A model generated the notes under the pieces. The model was not told where the DNA came from. It saw nothing but the letters and a program-made list of their open reading frames with translations, and did not search any database. This document shows positions 1-10,595 of a stretch of 64,000 nt of DNA, piece by piece (position 1 is the stretch's first letter; every line of letters begins with the position of its first letter). Both the position numbers and the translations under genes were made by a program. Source of the DNA: Ctena decussata (Eukaryota; Mollusca; Bivalvia; Lucinida; Lucinidae); the NCBI GenBank assembly GCA_963989385.1, contig OZ022502.1, positions 54,677,454-54,741,453 of the forward strand, read 5' to 3'.

Positions 1-585
1 TCAACATCACACAGACTTCCATTCATACCGACAGTAGCAACTACAAGATAAAGACAATAATCCCATGATATCAAATGTATTACAAAATACATGAATACTA
101 TTTAAAAACAAAACTTTTCATTGAGTATTACTTTTATTCGGAGCAGAAAGTAACCTAAACCCAAATTTAAACTTGCTGGAAAATATATATATATAAATTA
201 GAAAAAATCTTTACCCAGATTCTCCACCATGTAATAGATACACACTAATGTCTTTTCTCTTTTAGTGTGTATGGGGAATTATGTAGTGAGCAAGACATGT
301 TCCATTTTAAGTTCTTTTAATTCATATTTTAGTCCATAATTCAACTCAGTTCAAATACTTATATTTCTAATAATTTACTGTCAGAGTGACGCAGCACAGC
401 AGTTGAAAATAAATATATCTTGATATATTACATCTCCCGGAGAAAAAGACATAACATCCCCTCCACTGAAGAAAGCATGAATAAAGATGTTATCAAACAA
501 TTTCTCTAGAAGCATGGCAACCTCATTACCAATGACCAGGTGCAATGGCAAATCATTGAAAATTCAACTGACAAATCAGATCACA
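1..585. repeat. Direct duplication, copy 1 (period about 586 bp)
   Basis: The opening sequence TCAACATCACACAGACTTCC recurs at 587 with one or two changes and stays alignable for several hundred bases, through a (TA)n tract, the TTTACCCAGATTCTCCACC segment and the segment GTGACGCAGCACAGCAGTTG. Since copy 1 starts at base 1, the array may extend upstream of the window. No coding capacity is seen. Confidence 0.8.
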
Positions 586-586
586 T

Positions 587-1251
587 TCAACATCACACAG
601 ACTGCCAGTCATACCGACAGTAGCGACTACAAGATAAAGACAATAATCCCATGATATCAAATGTAATACAAAATACGTGAGTACTATTCAAAAACAAAAC
701 TTTTCATTGAGTATTACTTTTATTCGGAGCAGAAAGTAATCTAAACCCAAATTTAAACTTGCTGGAATATATATATATATAGATATATATATATATATAT
801 ATATATGTAAGGGGAGATATGGGGCAATACATCAAACATTAATCCCTTTCGTAGCACTGGATCCTGTGAGGGATACAATTATGATTGGAATATTTATATA
901 GGGAGATTTCATGAAAGCATGTGAATCAAGAAAATACAAAATAATCATGAAAATGTTTTTTTTTTGTTTTTTTTTTTTTTTTTTTTTTGGTGGCCATTTG
1001 CAATTTCGAATTCGAACTGGGGCCGTGAAACGGCCGTCTTCTAGCAAAAACGACCATTTTTCAATTTTTTGGTCGTTTAATGTGAATTTGAACAGTAAAT
1101 TGTGAAACATTTTCATGATTATTTTGTATTTTCTTGATTCACATGCTTTACCTGTAGATATGTTGAAATTTTGACTTTGTAAACTCTGAAGAAGGCGAAA
1201 GCCGAAAGCGCTCAGTAACTTCACAATTTTGCACTGTTTATGATTAAATCT

Positions 1252-1292
<41 letters not shown>

Positions 1293-1802
1293 TTAGAAAA
1301 ATTCTTTACCCAGATTCTCCACCATGTAATAGATACACACTAATGTCTTTTTCTTTTAGTGTGTATGGGGAATTATGTAGTGAGCAAGACATGTTCCATT
1401 TTAAGTTCTTTTAATTCATATTTTAGTCCATAATTCAACTCAGTTCAAATACTTAAATTTCTAATAATTTACTAATTTAATTTCATAACTAATAACTGTA
1501 ATTTCTTCTTGAGTAAAACATAACTAAATTTAGGATGGTAAAAGGCCAACAATATAAACTGTTCAATTCAATGCCAAAGATCTTACAGACTAAAACTTTC
1601 TCACAACTCTCTCTAATACATTTGCTGGTACCATGCTTCTGGGAGACAAAGATAGCTAATTAAACATCAAAGACATAATGTTTATTTTGACATGGAACTG
1701 ACCCTTGATTAACGCTACAGGACAGCGAGCTTGGCATGAATTTATTATCATTAAAGCTGTTAGAGTGACGCAGCACAGCAGTTGAAAATAAGTATATCTT
1801 GA
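587..1802. repeat. Direct duplication, copy 2, interrupted
   Basis: Second copy of the opening repeat. It is split by about 450 bp inserted in its (TA)n tract (about 806-1254) and carries a further 280 bp (about 1475-1760) that copy 1 lacks, before GTGACGCAGCACAGCAGTTG resumes at about 1764. The extra segment is either an insertion here or a deletion in copy 1. Confidence 0.7.
901..1254. mobile_element. MITE in a TA microsatellite
   Basis: The ends are GGGAGATTT (901-909) and AAATCTCCC (1246-1254), flanked on both sides by TATATA. A longer internal inverted repeat pairs about 912-958 with about 1104-1148 (GTGAATCAAGAAAATAC and its complement), around a poly-T tract. Short size, inverted ends and TA-rich flanks suggest a non-autonomous DNA transposon with a TA target. 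The superfamily is not assigned. Confidence 0.65.
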
Positions 1803-2504
1803 TATATTACAGTCCTATCGAGGCTTCTATCTCTGAGCTCCTAACTCATGGCCACGAGGCGAGGGAAGAAGGATGGGGTGCTGCACATTGCGTGGCCTTG
1901 AAAATAATACCAAAATCTCCTCAGCTTTCTAAAATATCCATGCTCAATATAATCATTATTCTTCTGATCTCCAAACCCCTAAAATTAATGCAGCTGCCCC
2001 CATAGCTCCAAAACATATGTAGGCATGACATGCTTGCTCCCTGTTTTAATCGGAGATGCATACCTTAAAATTTCGAGCAGTATTAGGTAAATTAGTTAAA
2101 AGATTTTTAAAAGGACAAGACATTTAGAAGGAATCTCTGCACAGTGCGGACTGCTGAAAGAAGTCCAAAGTCCCCACTTTTCATCAGCCCCAGGGAGCGA
2201 CGGGTCGCAGCAATTGATTCACGCACAAGTTAAATGAGGCCTGCTGAAACTGAATGCATATGGTAACATCTAATTTTCACAAAGTCTTTATTGACTGAAG
2301 CCTCAGTGTATAATTTATTGAACGCCTTGCTATTATATATTTTGGGGTCTTATCCCGCGGTTAGTCAGCATAACATTTTTTTCACACATTGAAAGCTGGG
2401 TAGTTATATCCGTAATTAACCTAGAAGGTCAGTCCGTGTGTCTGTCATACAGTCAGTCAGCCAGTCTATTCTTAAAATCGCAATTACCACACCTAACGAT
2501 AGGA

Positions 2505-2615
2505 ACATGGTATACATATAGAATGGTGTCACGAGTAATTAGGATACCCTTCGAGGGGGCGTAGCCCCCGAGAAGGGTATCCTAAATATGAGTGACACCA
2601 TTGTATATGTGTCTT
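2505..2615. repeat. Long hairpin, GGGGGC-core family, copy 1
   Basis: A near-perfect inverted repeat centred on a GGGGGCGTAGCCCCC core. Inner arms are AGGATACCCTT and AAGGGTATCCT; outer arms are AATGGTGTCAC and GTGACACCATT, extending into ATACATAT and ATATGT. It is followed by TTGTATCATGG. A relative with the same core and 3' flank lies at 3762-3866. Confidence 0.8.
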
Positions 2616-3761
2616 GTATCATGGCAGCCAATTGCATTTGTCTATTTTGAATTCAAATTAGCTATTATCAGGTTGTTAATGAAGAGTGGCATATCTGTGT
2701 AATTATATCCACCTCAGCTGCTTTTTGTTCTTGACCTGAAGATCAAATAAATCACCACTTAAAACAATTAGCATCAACTGAAACTAACAAAAAATTGTGT
2801 CTACATTTTGCAAAGAATTTATTTTACATTGATACAACATACTGATTTAGTAAGAATGACAAACGATGCAGTCTTAGAGGGCATGTCACCTTCTGGTCAT
2901 TCAGCTGCCCAGCCTGGTCTATACTGTTTGCCAAACATTTAGGGTTGTTGTGGTAGAGTTTGCTGAGCACGACAAGATGAATTGCCTCTGTAATCTCAGA
3001 TTATTTTAATCAAAAATTAAACTGAGCTGTGCATAACAAAATGGGTTTTCAGGCATGCGCGAACTGCCGAAGCCCTGATCAGTCTGCAGTCTGATCAGAG
3101 TCTTTGATTTGCATAATACAGACTCCTCAGGTTCCATTAGTTGTTGTTATGATACTGGCCATAATGTGCGGATGCGCAGGCTCATCTGAGTGTATGTTGT
3201 TTGCAAAAGCAGAAAGACCCTTATATCTTAGTGCTGCTCAGTTGTTCAATATAATCAGACTTGACAGAACCGTGCTATAAGTTGCCCCTACGGTATATCT
3301 GTGATATCCGCACAGTTATCCCGGTACACTTCAATGTAAAATGAATGCAAAGTTTAGCTCCGCCTACTTAAGAATTGTCGTACAGTGCAAGTTAATAAAG
3401 TTAATGAACGGGCGACTTCAAAGGAAAATACAGCGAGCCATGATACAAGAAAACTTATTGTGGTTTGTATGGTTGGGTACCATGTCTAGATGCGCACGCT
3501 GGATGCGCACAATTCTAGACTTAGGTCCCAGCTTCGGGATCCAAGGGTGGGGGGAGAGTCTACAAACTGATATCTTTCTAACAAATAAACCGATTCTAAT
3601 GAAACTTTCTGTGGGCATTTAGTAATGCAAGCTGCATCGTTAATAATATGGTTTGGGAATAGTATTCCTAGGGCAGGGGCGGAACTTAGCAGACGATGTC
3701 TTGCCAAATGTTGCATCGCATTAATACTCATGTAGTCACTTTAAATCCATCAAAATTACGT

Positions 3762-3866
3762 AATATTTAGAAAACGGACTGCACGAGTTAATTGATATAA
3801 CCTTCTAGGGGGCGGAGCCCCCGAGATGGTTATATCAATTACGAGTACAGTCAGTTTTCTAAATGT
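3762..3866. repeat. Long hairpin, GGGGGC-core family, copy 2
   Basis: Core GGGGGCGGAGCCCCC with inner arms TTGATATAACC and GGTTATATCAA and outer arms around AAACGGACTG and CAGTCAGTTTT. It is followed by TTTGTATCATGGGCCAAT, matching the flank of the hairpin at 2505. The framework CACGAGTTAATT is shared, but the arm bases differ from copy 1 and still pair with each other. Confidence 0.8.
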
Positions 3867-4912
3867 TTTGTATCATGGGCCAATCAGAAACCAGCTTTTT
3901 CTTCAGTGGCTGTCTCTTCAAGAATATTTATTGCTTTGTTTAAATTAGTTCCTGGCATATCTATGATATTGTAGCCCACTTCTTAACATCGCTGATAAGC
4001 TAATTGCCTGAACCAAATATTACAGGAATTTTACACTTCAATATGATGGTTTGGTGCATTTGAGGTTTACTTTCTTTGAAAATTTGTATTTAATGATGAA
4101 TTTAATAAAAGTGACAATGCTTCAATACTTTACATAATATCTGATTGGGTATTGTGTAAATGGTAAGTACATCTCTGTTTACCCAACTAAGTTTCCTGTT
4201 TGTTGCAAAGCTATAACAGGTGTCTGAAAATTAAATCAGTTTTGACAGCTTTTTTGTCTTAAGTAGAATGAACTGTATGAACTGTGCGGTATTTCAAATA
4301 CGACACTACTTTGAATTAATCTCAGTGTAACTGAATGGGAATCTAAAGCTCCACCTACTTGATAAGATGCTGGTGTCTGGTGGTTAATCAAATATTGCAC
4401 ACCAAAGTATAGGCCATGATACAATAGACGCTTAAAGTTCTCTGTGTGTACTTAAGTGCGAGTAAATAATGTAAAAGATAACACTGTGAAAGATATGCAC
4501 AAAAATAATATACTGAGCCCCAACACACAAGGAGGTGGGGTTTCAAGCATTAGAAAAAAAATCCATTTCCTTCTAACTAACGACTAAAGATCTAATTCAA
4601 ATGATTTTTTTTCTGTGATCATTAAAGGATGTAAACAGGTACGTGTTTTTTTTTTGGCATAGTACGTATCTATATATGATGCGTGCGGTCCCCTCTCCCT
4701 CCTGGGAAGGGGTGGAACTTTGTGGACTTCGCCAATTTTATTATGGCAAAATTTTGCGTTTTATGAATGCACACTTTATCTCTTTCACTTATGTCTCTTT
4801 CCCTCCTTGTATATAAATAGACACTGGCTTTCCCTGTTAACTCTATAAGTGCTTGTACTCGTGTACAAAAAAAGATATGCACAAACATTTCGGCATCGGG
4901 CCCTACACTCGA

Positions 4913-4992
4913 TAGCAAAATCGCCTCTTGGATACCCTGATACTTCTGCTACTGGTTGAAATGTGAAAGGTATCCAAGAGGCGCTTTGCTAT
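4913..4992. repeat. Hairpin with 22-bp arms
   Basis: Left arm GCAAAATCGCCTCTTGGATACC pairs with right arm GGTATCCAAGAGGCGCTTTGC, apart from a small internal difference, around a loop of about 32 nt. It lies just 3' of an AT-rich stretch without coding signal. It does not share the GGGGGC core of the two hairpins upstream. Confidence 0.75.
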
Positions 4993-6193
4993 ACAATGTA
5001 GTTCTCTACAATTGTAACAGGAAACACTGCGGCCTTGCACATTTTTATTGAATGACTGCCGATTTATTTATTTACTGATTTTCTATTTTACTATTTACTT
5101 ATTTAATTTATATCCTTTTATGCGAGTGCGCATACGATTTGCTGTTTTTCTTGAATACTGCGTACCAGGATTCTGCGTACTGGATACTCTCTAATTTTGG
5201 CTGAATACTGCATACGATTTTTTCTTGTGTGTGTGTGTGGGGCGGGGGGAGGGAGGGAGGTTACACCCTCATTAATGAGAGAAATTCCAAGGATTGAAAC
5301 TAGGCAGAAATTCCAAGGATTGAAACTAGGCAGCATGTTCATAGTTATTTCTCAATAGATTATTCGATCATTTTTTCAGGGTCTAGAGTATATCCCATTT
5401 ATACTGATGAACTAGCTCACATAGACCCGGCTACTGCCCGACGTGTATTTTCACAGAAACATCAACAAAGCTTGGTCTGTGGTGCATGATTTCAATTTAG
5501 CATAAGTGCTAAGACCAATATCCGAAGATGAGTAAACCTGAACACTATTCCCTGTTCGCCTGAACAATTTTTGAATCCTGTTGAAAGTTTAGGTAGATAA
5601 GTGGTAGTGAAAATAAGAGTTTCGCCGCCTAGTTGTTGTAAAATTCGTTTAAGAATTTATAAATCTGACAGAAAGCAATATAGTTGAACTTCTTATTTGT
5701 ATCACTTGCGTAAAATCTTAGAAGCAGCTACTCAAAAAAAAAAAAAAGAAAAAGAAAAAAAAAAGAATAAACTTTCTTGTATACTTTCCATTCTTTCGTC
5801 CGCACTTATGCTTTATTTCTGCATTTTTTTCCAAATATTCCCCGCCTTTTCGAAGAAAAGCTACTGGTGTTTCCGCCCCCCTTGACATTTTAGGTATTTT
5901 GTGTGCGCAACTCCTCCTATGCTTCTAGGAACCATTCTGAAACTTTGCAGGGTTCTTCTTCATGGTCTGTAAACTTTTTGTGGGAATCTACCTAAATAAC
6001 ATATGCTAAAAGTAAAGACTTAGATCGGCCTGCGCATCTGCTCAGTCTGATCTCCGATTTCAGTGTTTGCATGGGAACGTGCATGACTCGCAGCAATTCA
6101 TAGCAATAACAAGGGAGCCTGATCTGAGACTTCGATGGTTGTACGTTACATTTCATTTTGTTGCAGTTCCCGTCAGATCTGTAAATGCATCAT

Positions 6194-6198
<5 letters not shown>

Positions 6199-6246
<48 letters not shown>
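6199..6246. repeat. (GA)n microsatellite
   Basis: About 24 uninterrupted GA dinucleotides. It creates repetitive Arg-Glu open frames that are not genes. Confidence 0.95.
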
Positions 6247-6250
<4 letters not shown>

Positions 6251-6330
6251 AATAGTAATGTTGTTACAACAGAAAGAATGTTGTAGAAATCAATGTAGAA
6301 TTTTGACGGCCCTTCCCCAAAACTGAGGAG

Positions 6331-6400
6331 ACCCGGTAGCTCAGTGAGTTAAGCACTGGCCTGCTGATAAAGCGATTCCGAGGTCGATTCCCCCCGGAGG
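6331..6400 (+). repeat. tRNA-derived sequence (SINE head or tRNA pseudogene)
   Basis: CCCGGTAGCTCAGTGAGTTA looks like a tRNA 5' half with an A box, and GAGGTCGATTCC like a B box. The ends CCCGG and CCGG could pair, but the anticodon arm does not fold into a standard 5-bp stem with a 7-nt loop. A SINE head or pseudo-tRNA is more likely than a working gene. Confidence 0.5.
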
Positions 6401-7690
6401 CGGAAATATTTTCAACCGTAAACGGGGTTCCATTGTATTCAGCCTTTCATTTTCATCCTGTCATCGTAATGATATGACTGAAGTATAATAGAAAAGGACG
6501 TAAAATTGCAAGTGATCCATCTATTTCCAATACATATCCAGAAATTCAACAAATCTAAATACATGGCTTCGGACAAGAATAGCTTAGCCAAGGGTACTAC
6601 ATGAACGTCCTTATCTGTATTTATGTACTTGCATTTGGTAATTACGAGATTCAAAACGCACTTGCAGAATATCAGATAATTCCTGAAAGGGGGGGGGGGG
6701 GGTATCAATAAGGTGGGTTTTCTGCATCCTACCAAAGTTTTATTTTTTTGACTGATGGTATACTCCAGTGTGTCTAATTTATTGAACCATATGTGACTTT
6801 GGTCGGAAAGCCCTAGTTACTGAGCTATGGGTCCACAGAAGTGGGTGGGGTAATTCAACACGGTTTGAGCTGGTCTTTTAAAAATGGTCTCATTTGGTAG
6901 AAGAGTACAACAGACAGACAGTGTTTGATAAAATGATTAACAGAACATCTAAAATGTATTTCCATATCATTTTAATTGGTTTAATTTGAATATATGTGGT
7001 CAAAAAAGACTTTCTTTGGCATTCAGCATTTTTTGATATTTTTGTCCTCTATTTTCAATATTTCTTGGCATCATTGCTAAATAAACTGACTAATATTCAT
7101 CAAACTCATGTCAGGGAAGCACCTTGACCAGTACCATTGGATGATGTGACCAGAATATTACTTGACCTAGTTTTCATGGTTGACTGAACACATTAACTTG
7201 CTTAGAAGATGGTTATATTCAATTTTATGACCTAGAATTACGAAACTTTGGTCGAATTAATATCTTAACTGCTATATTATGCCCCACACCCCCGCCACTA
7301 AGGGTGAAAGAATACATACTGGCTTCAGGTCACATGATCAACATGGCCACAATGCCCATATATGGTAAAAACATTTAAAAATACTCTTCCTAAAAAAACA
7401 GTTGACCAATGGCCTTGAGACTTGGTAAGTAGCATCAGGTACTCAAGTTCTTCCAAGATTGTTCAAATGATGACCTTGGATTGACCTTGACCCTTTTTAC
7501 GGCAAGGTCAAATATTGGAAAATGCTAGAAAATAAGATTTCATGGGAAGTTTTGAAGATTTGGGCTTAAAAATTGGTATTGGTAATTCAATAGAGGCTAT
7601 TACTAAGATCCTTTCAGTAAAGTTTCAGCTTTATCAGGCAATTAGTTTCTGAGTAGATGTTTTTAAGTATGTTTTCTATTTTAACCATTT

Positions 7691-7706
7691 GGTTACCTTG
7701 GCAACC
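7691..7706. promoter_or_regulatory. X-box-like palindrome
   Basis: GGTTACCTTGGCAACC fits the RFX/EF-C half-site arrangement (GTTRCC facing GGCAAC). It recurs at the same position in each repeat unit. Binding is inferred from motif shape only. Confidence 0.35.
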
Positions 7707-8005
7707 AGCCAAACTGTGCCATTTGCATAAATTTCACGCAGTTGCTAGAGGACTACTCCAGGAACAATTCAGTAAAAGTTTTGTCAAAATATCTGCAGCG
7801 ATATAGCAATAAATGGACATTTTCAATTTTCCTGTTATAAGTCAATGACAACTGAAAGTTCCTATAGAAACAAAACTACTGGAGCAACTGCCACGAGAAA
7901 CAATGTTTATATAGAAGCTGGTAATTAGATTCCTTCTGTAAAGTTTGACTGTATCGGTTGCATAGTTTTTGAGGAGATGATTTTTGAATATTTTTTCATT
8001 TTTCT

Positions 8006-8021
8006 GGTTGCCACGGCAACC
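8006..8021. promoter_or_regulatory. X-box-like palindrome
   Basis: GGTTGCCACGGCAACC, one mismatch from a perfect palindrome, in the second repeat unit. Same motif and same caveat as the site at 7691. Confidence 0.35.
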
Positions 8022-8318
8022 AGCTAAATTGTGCAATTTGCATAATGTTAGTAAGGCTGGTTGAGGACTACTCAAGGAACATTTCTATGAAGTTTTGTCA
8101 AAATATCTGTAGTGACAGAGCAGTAAATGCAAATTCTCCATTTTGCCATTATAAGTCAATGGCAACTTTAAGTTCCCATAGCAACCAAACTGCTTAAGCA
8201 ATTGCCAAGAAAAACAGCACTTTTATAGAAGCTAATTCAAGATCCTTTCCGTGAAGTTTGAGCTTTATTGGTTACATAGTTTCTGAGGAGATGATTTTTT
8301 TTGTACTTTTAATCATTC

Positions 8319-8334
8319 GGTTGCCATGGCAACC
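8319..8334. promoter_or_regulatory. Perfect X-box-like palindrome
   Basis: GGTTGCCATGGCAACC is a perfect 16-bp palindrome identical to a strong RFX-type site. Weaker relatives (AGTTGCCATAGCAACC, GTTCCCATAGCAACC) lie nearby at about 8486 and 8176. Confidence 0.4.
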
Positions 8335-9011
8335 AGCCAAACTGTGCAATTTACATAAATTTCATGTGGTTGATAGAGGACTACTCATGAAATATTTCTG
8401 TAAAAGTTTTGTCAAAAAAAAGCAGTGACATAGCAATAAATGCATTTTTTTAATTTTTGCCATACAAGTCAATGTAGACTTTTAAGTTGCCATAGCAACC
8501 AAAGTTACAAAGCGATTTGGATAAAAAACAGTTTAGTGGTTCCCCCTGCCTATAGATGTTATATATAAAATCTGGTTACAATGGGCCTTGTAGTTTCAGA
8601 GGAGATGTCGTTTGAAAATGATGACGGAGTGATGGGACGGACGGAAGGGCGACGGACGACGGATGCCTGCCTATACTGTAAACGCAACTGTGAGCCTTCG
8701 GCTCAGATGAGCTAAAAATGGCACTCTCTTTTCCGTGGCAGTTCTTCGTCGATTTATTTATTTTCCCTTTTTGTCCAGTTTTATACATTTATCATTTTTT
8801 TCTTTCACAAAGAACTCATACGTTTCAACATAGAGACAATTCAGGCGCGACGCCATGCTGTCTTCGAGAGTGACGTAAACATTTTAGCGTTACGGCAAAC
8901 GACGTCATGATAACCAAAGCCGGAAACAATGAAGCTGCGTCAAAATGCGCACGAACATTAAGGTGGTTTCCGTTTCAAGTGGAAAAAAATAATTCTCTTA
9001 AATATTTTAAG

Positions 9012-9058
9012 AGAATGGAAGAGTCCTAGCGACAGGTTAAAAATATTTATCTCATACG
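9012..9058. repeat. Left inverted terminus of foldback-like element
   Basis: The left end reads GAGTCCTAGCGACAGG followed by TTAAAAATATTTAT. Its reverse complement matches 14412-14456 with a 1-nt poly-T difference, two substitutions and a 2-nt indel. Confidence 0.75.
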
Positions 9059-9560
9059 TAGGAGATAGGAAGTCCTACGTAGGACTTATTAACTCATATG
9101 TAGGACATACTAACTCCTACGTAGGACTTAGTAAGTCCTACGTAGGAGTTAGTAAGTCCTACATAGGAGTTAGTAAGCCCTACTCAGGAAATAATAGGAC
9201 TTATTAACTCCTAAATAGGCCTTACTAACTCCTACGTAGGACTTACTAACTCCTACGTAGGACTTACTAACACCTACGTAGGAGATAATAAGTCCTACGT
9301 AGGACTTACTAACTCCTACGTAGGACTTACTAACACCTACGTAGGAGATAATAAGTCATATCTAGGACTTACTAACTCCTACGTAGGAAATAATAAGTCA
9401 TATGTAGGACTTACTAAGTCCTACGTAGACTTACTAACTCCTACGTAGGAGATAATAAGTCATCCGCAGGACTTTATAACTCCTACGTAGGATTTACTAT
9501 CTCCTTCGTACGACTTACTAAGTACTACGTAGGACTTCGTAAGTCCTACATAGGAGATAA
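9055..9560. repeat. Array of TCCTACGTAGGA palindromes (left)
   Basis: About 500 bp made of TCCTACGTAGGA-like 12-mers, spaced by CTTACTAAC, TTAGTAAG or GATAATAAG. Units alternate irregularly and many carry single changes. Each unit is self-complementary, so the block can form cruciforms or slipped structures on either strand. Confidence 0.9.
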
Positions 9561-9751
9561 TATAACAGAAAGAAAGAGTCATAAGAAAACCAGAAACTGC
9601 TACAGTAGGTACTCAGCAGGCGTATAACATTGAAAATACTTCGTATAACCATCTCTGCAACATTATCACTTTGCATCGAAGTCGATATGACGTTGTTTGA
9701 ACGTTCTTCGAGACATCCAGGGTTCGAGATTATAAAACCTGAGAATAATTT

Positions 9752-9825
9752 CAAACTCAAAATAAAGCACACTGATTGGCTGCTTCCGAGCATGTAGCCA
9801 ATCAGTGTGCTTTATTTTGAGTTTG
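9752..9825. repeat. Perfect 30-bp inverted repeat with 14-nt loop
   Basis: Arms 9752-9781 and 9796-9825 are exact complements (CAAACTCAAAATAAAGCACA begins the left arm), separated by GCTTCCGAGCATGT. The perfection suggests recent origin or active correction between arms. Confidence 0.9.
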
Positions 9826-9897
9826 TAGAATATAACCTCCGGGCCAGATCTGGCATAGATCTAAGATAGATTTGTAGCTCGTCTTGACTCGGTGCTC

Positions 9898-10590
9898 GGA
9901 CATTTCGGCCACGGACATTTCGATCAAGGACGTTTCGGCCTAGGACAGTTCGGCCACAGAAATTGTCATGGGTGGACATTTCGGCCTTTATCAAAAATAA
10001 CTTTATATAATTAAATTACGGAGCCATATGAGTAAATTAAAGCTAAGTCTTAATAAATGCCAATGATATGTTGTTTTATGGACCTTCAACATCTTTAAGG
10101 TCATTAAGAGTTATCTTAAGCAAATATCATATAAGGCCCTAGTTAAAGTAGTTGAAATAGTTCTTCACCGTGTTTTTCACCTTTAGATGCTCACAATGAC
10201 CTAGAGATAGGTTTATAGCCTTTAAACACTTTTAAAGTCATTTTGAGCATAATCTTGCACATTTGCCATCCCCATCCACGCGCCAGTGTGGCTTTTATCA
10301 TTCATGTGATGCCTATCATATCTTAATAAGCAAACATGTGGCTGATGAATCTGTGGTGCACCCATTTTTTGGCTTTAAGAGATATGGTTGGAGCTATTTT
10401 GAGCCCAGTGACATATTTTGGTGTCATGTGTGCAGAAAAAACATATATGTCATTTTAAAGGTTTGCAGTATCATGTTTTCATGTCCCCATTTTTTCAGAT
10501 TTGGCCGAAACGTCCATGGCCCAAATGTCCGTGGCCGAAATGTCCATGGCCGAACTGTCCTAGGCCGAAACGTCCGTGGCCGAAATGTCC
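9898..10590. mobile_element. 0.7-kb element with repetitive inverted ends
   Basis: Left end: GGACATTTCGGCCACGGACA, then GGACGTTTCGGCCTAGGACA and further copies. The right end (10500-10590) is the reverse complement, in the same order of variants, including the unique block GGCCTAGGACAGTTCGGCC. Each end is itself 13-18 bp repeats of GGACATTTCGGCC. The interior has no reliable ORF. It sits inside the foldback-like element, and the LINE 3' tail abuts its right end. Confidence 0.75.
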
Positions 10591-10595
10591 TACAT

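Larger units (their letters stand above)
7290..8717. repeat. Tandem repeats (about 300 bp) with X-box-like palindromes
   Basis: Three to four diverged units of about 300 bp contain GAGGACTACTC, AGTTTTGTCAAAATATCTG, CAATAAATG and AAGTCAATG. Each has a palindrome of the form GGTTGCCATGGCAACC. The block ends with an (ACGG)-rich tract and CTGTGAGCCTTCGGCTCAGA followed by TGAGCTAAAAATG, the reverse complement of the TTTTTAGCTCA end seen at 43491. The first 350 bp instead match the 19.4-22.5 kb element, so this is a chimera of two related families. Confidence 0.7.

Noticed and set aside
6067..6326. Arg-Glu repeat proteins
   Set aside because: Translations of the (GA)n microsatellite, with no supporting start context or splice sites.
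9055..9560. Operator or TetR-type binding array
   Set aside because: The palindromes resemble operators, but the context is a eukaryotic transposon-like array with inverted ends.
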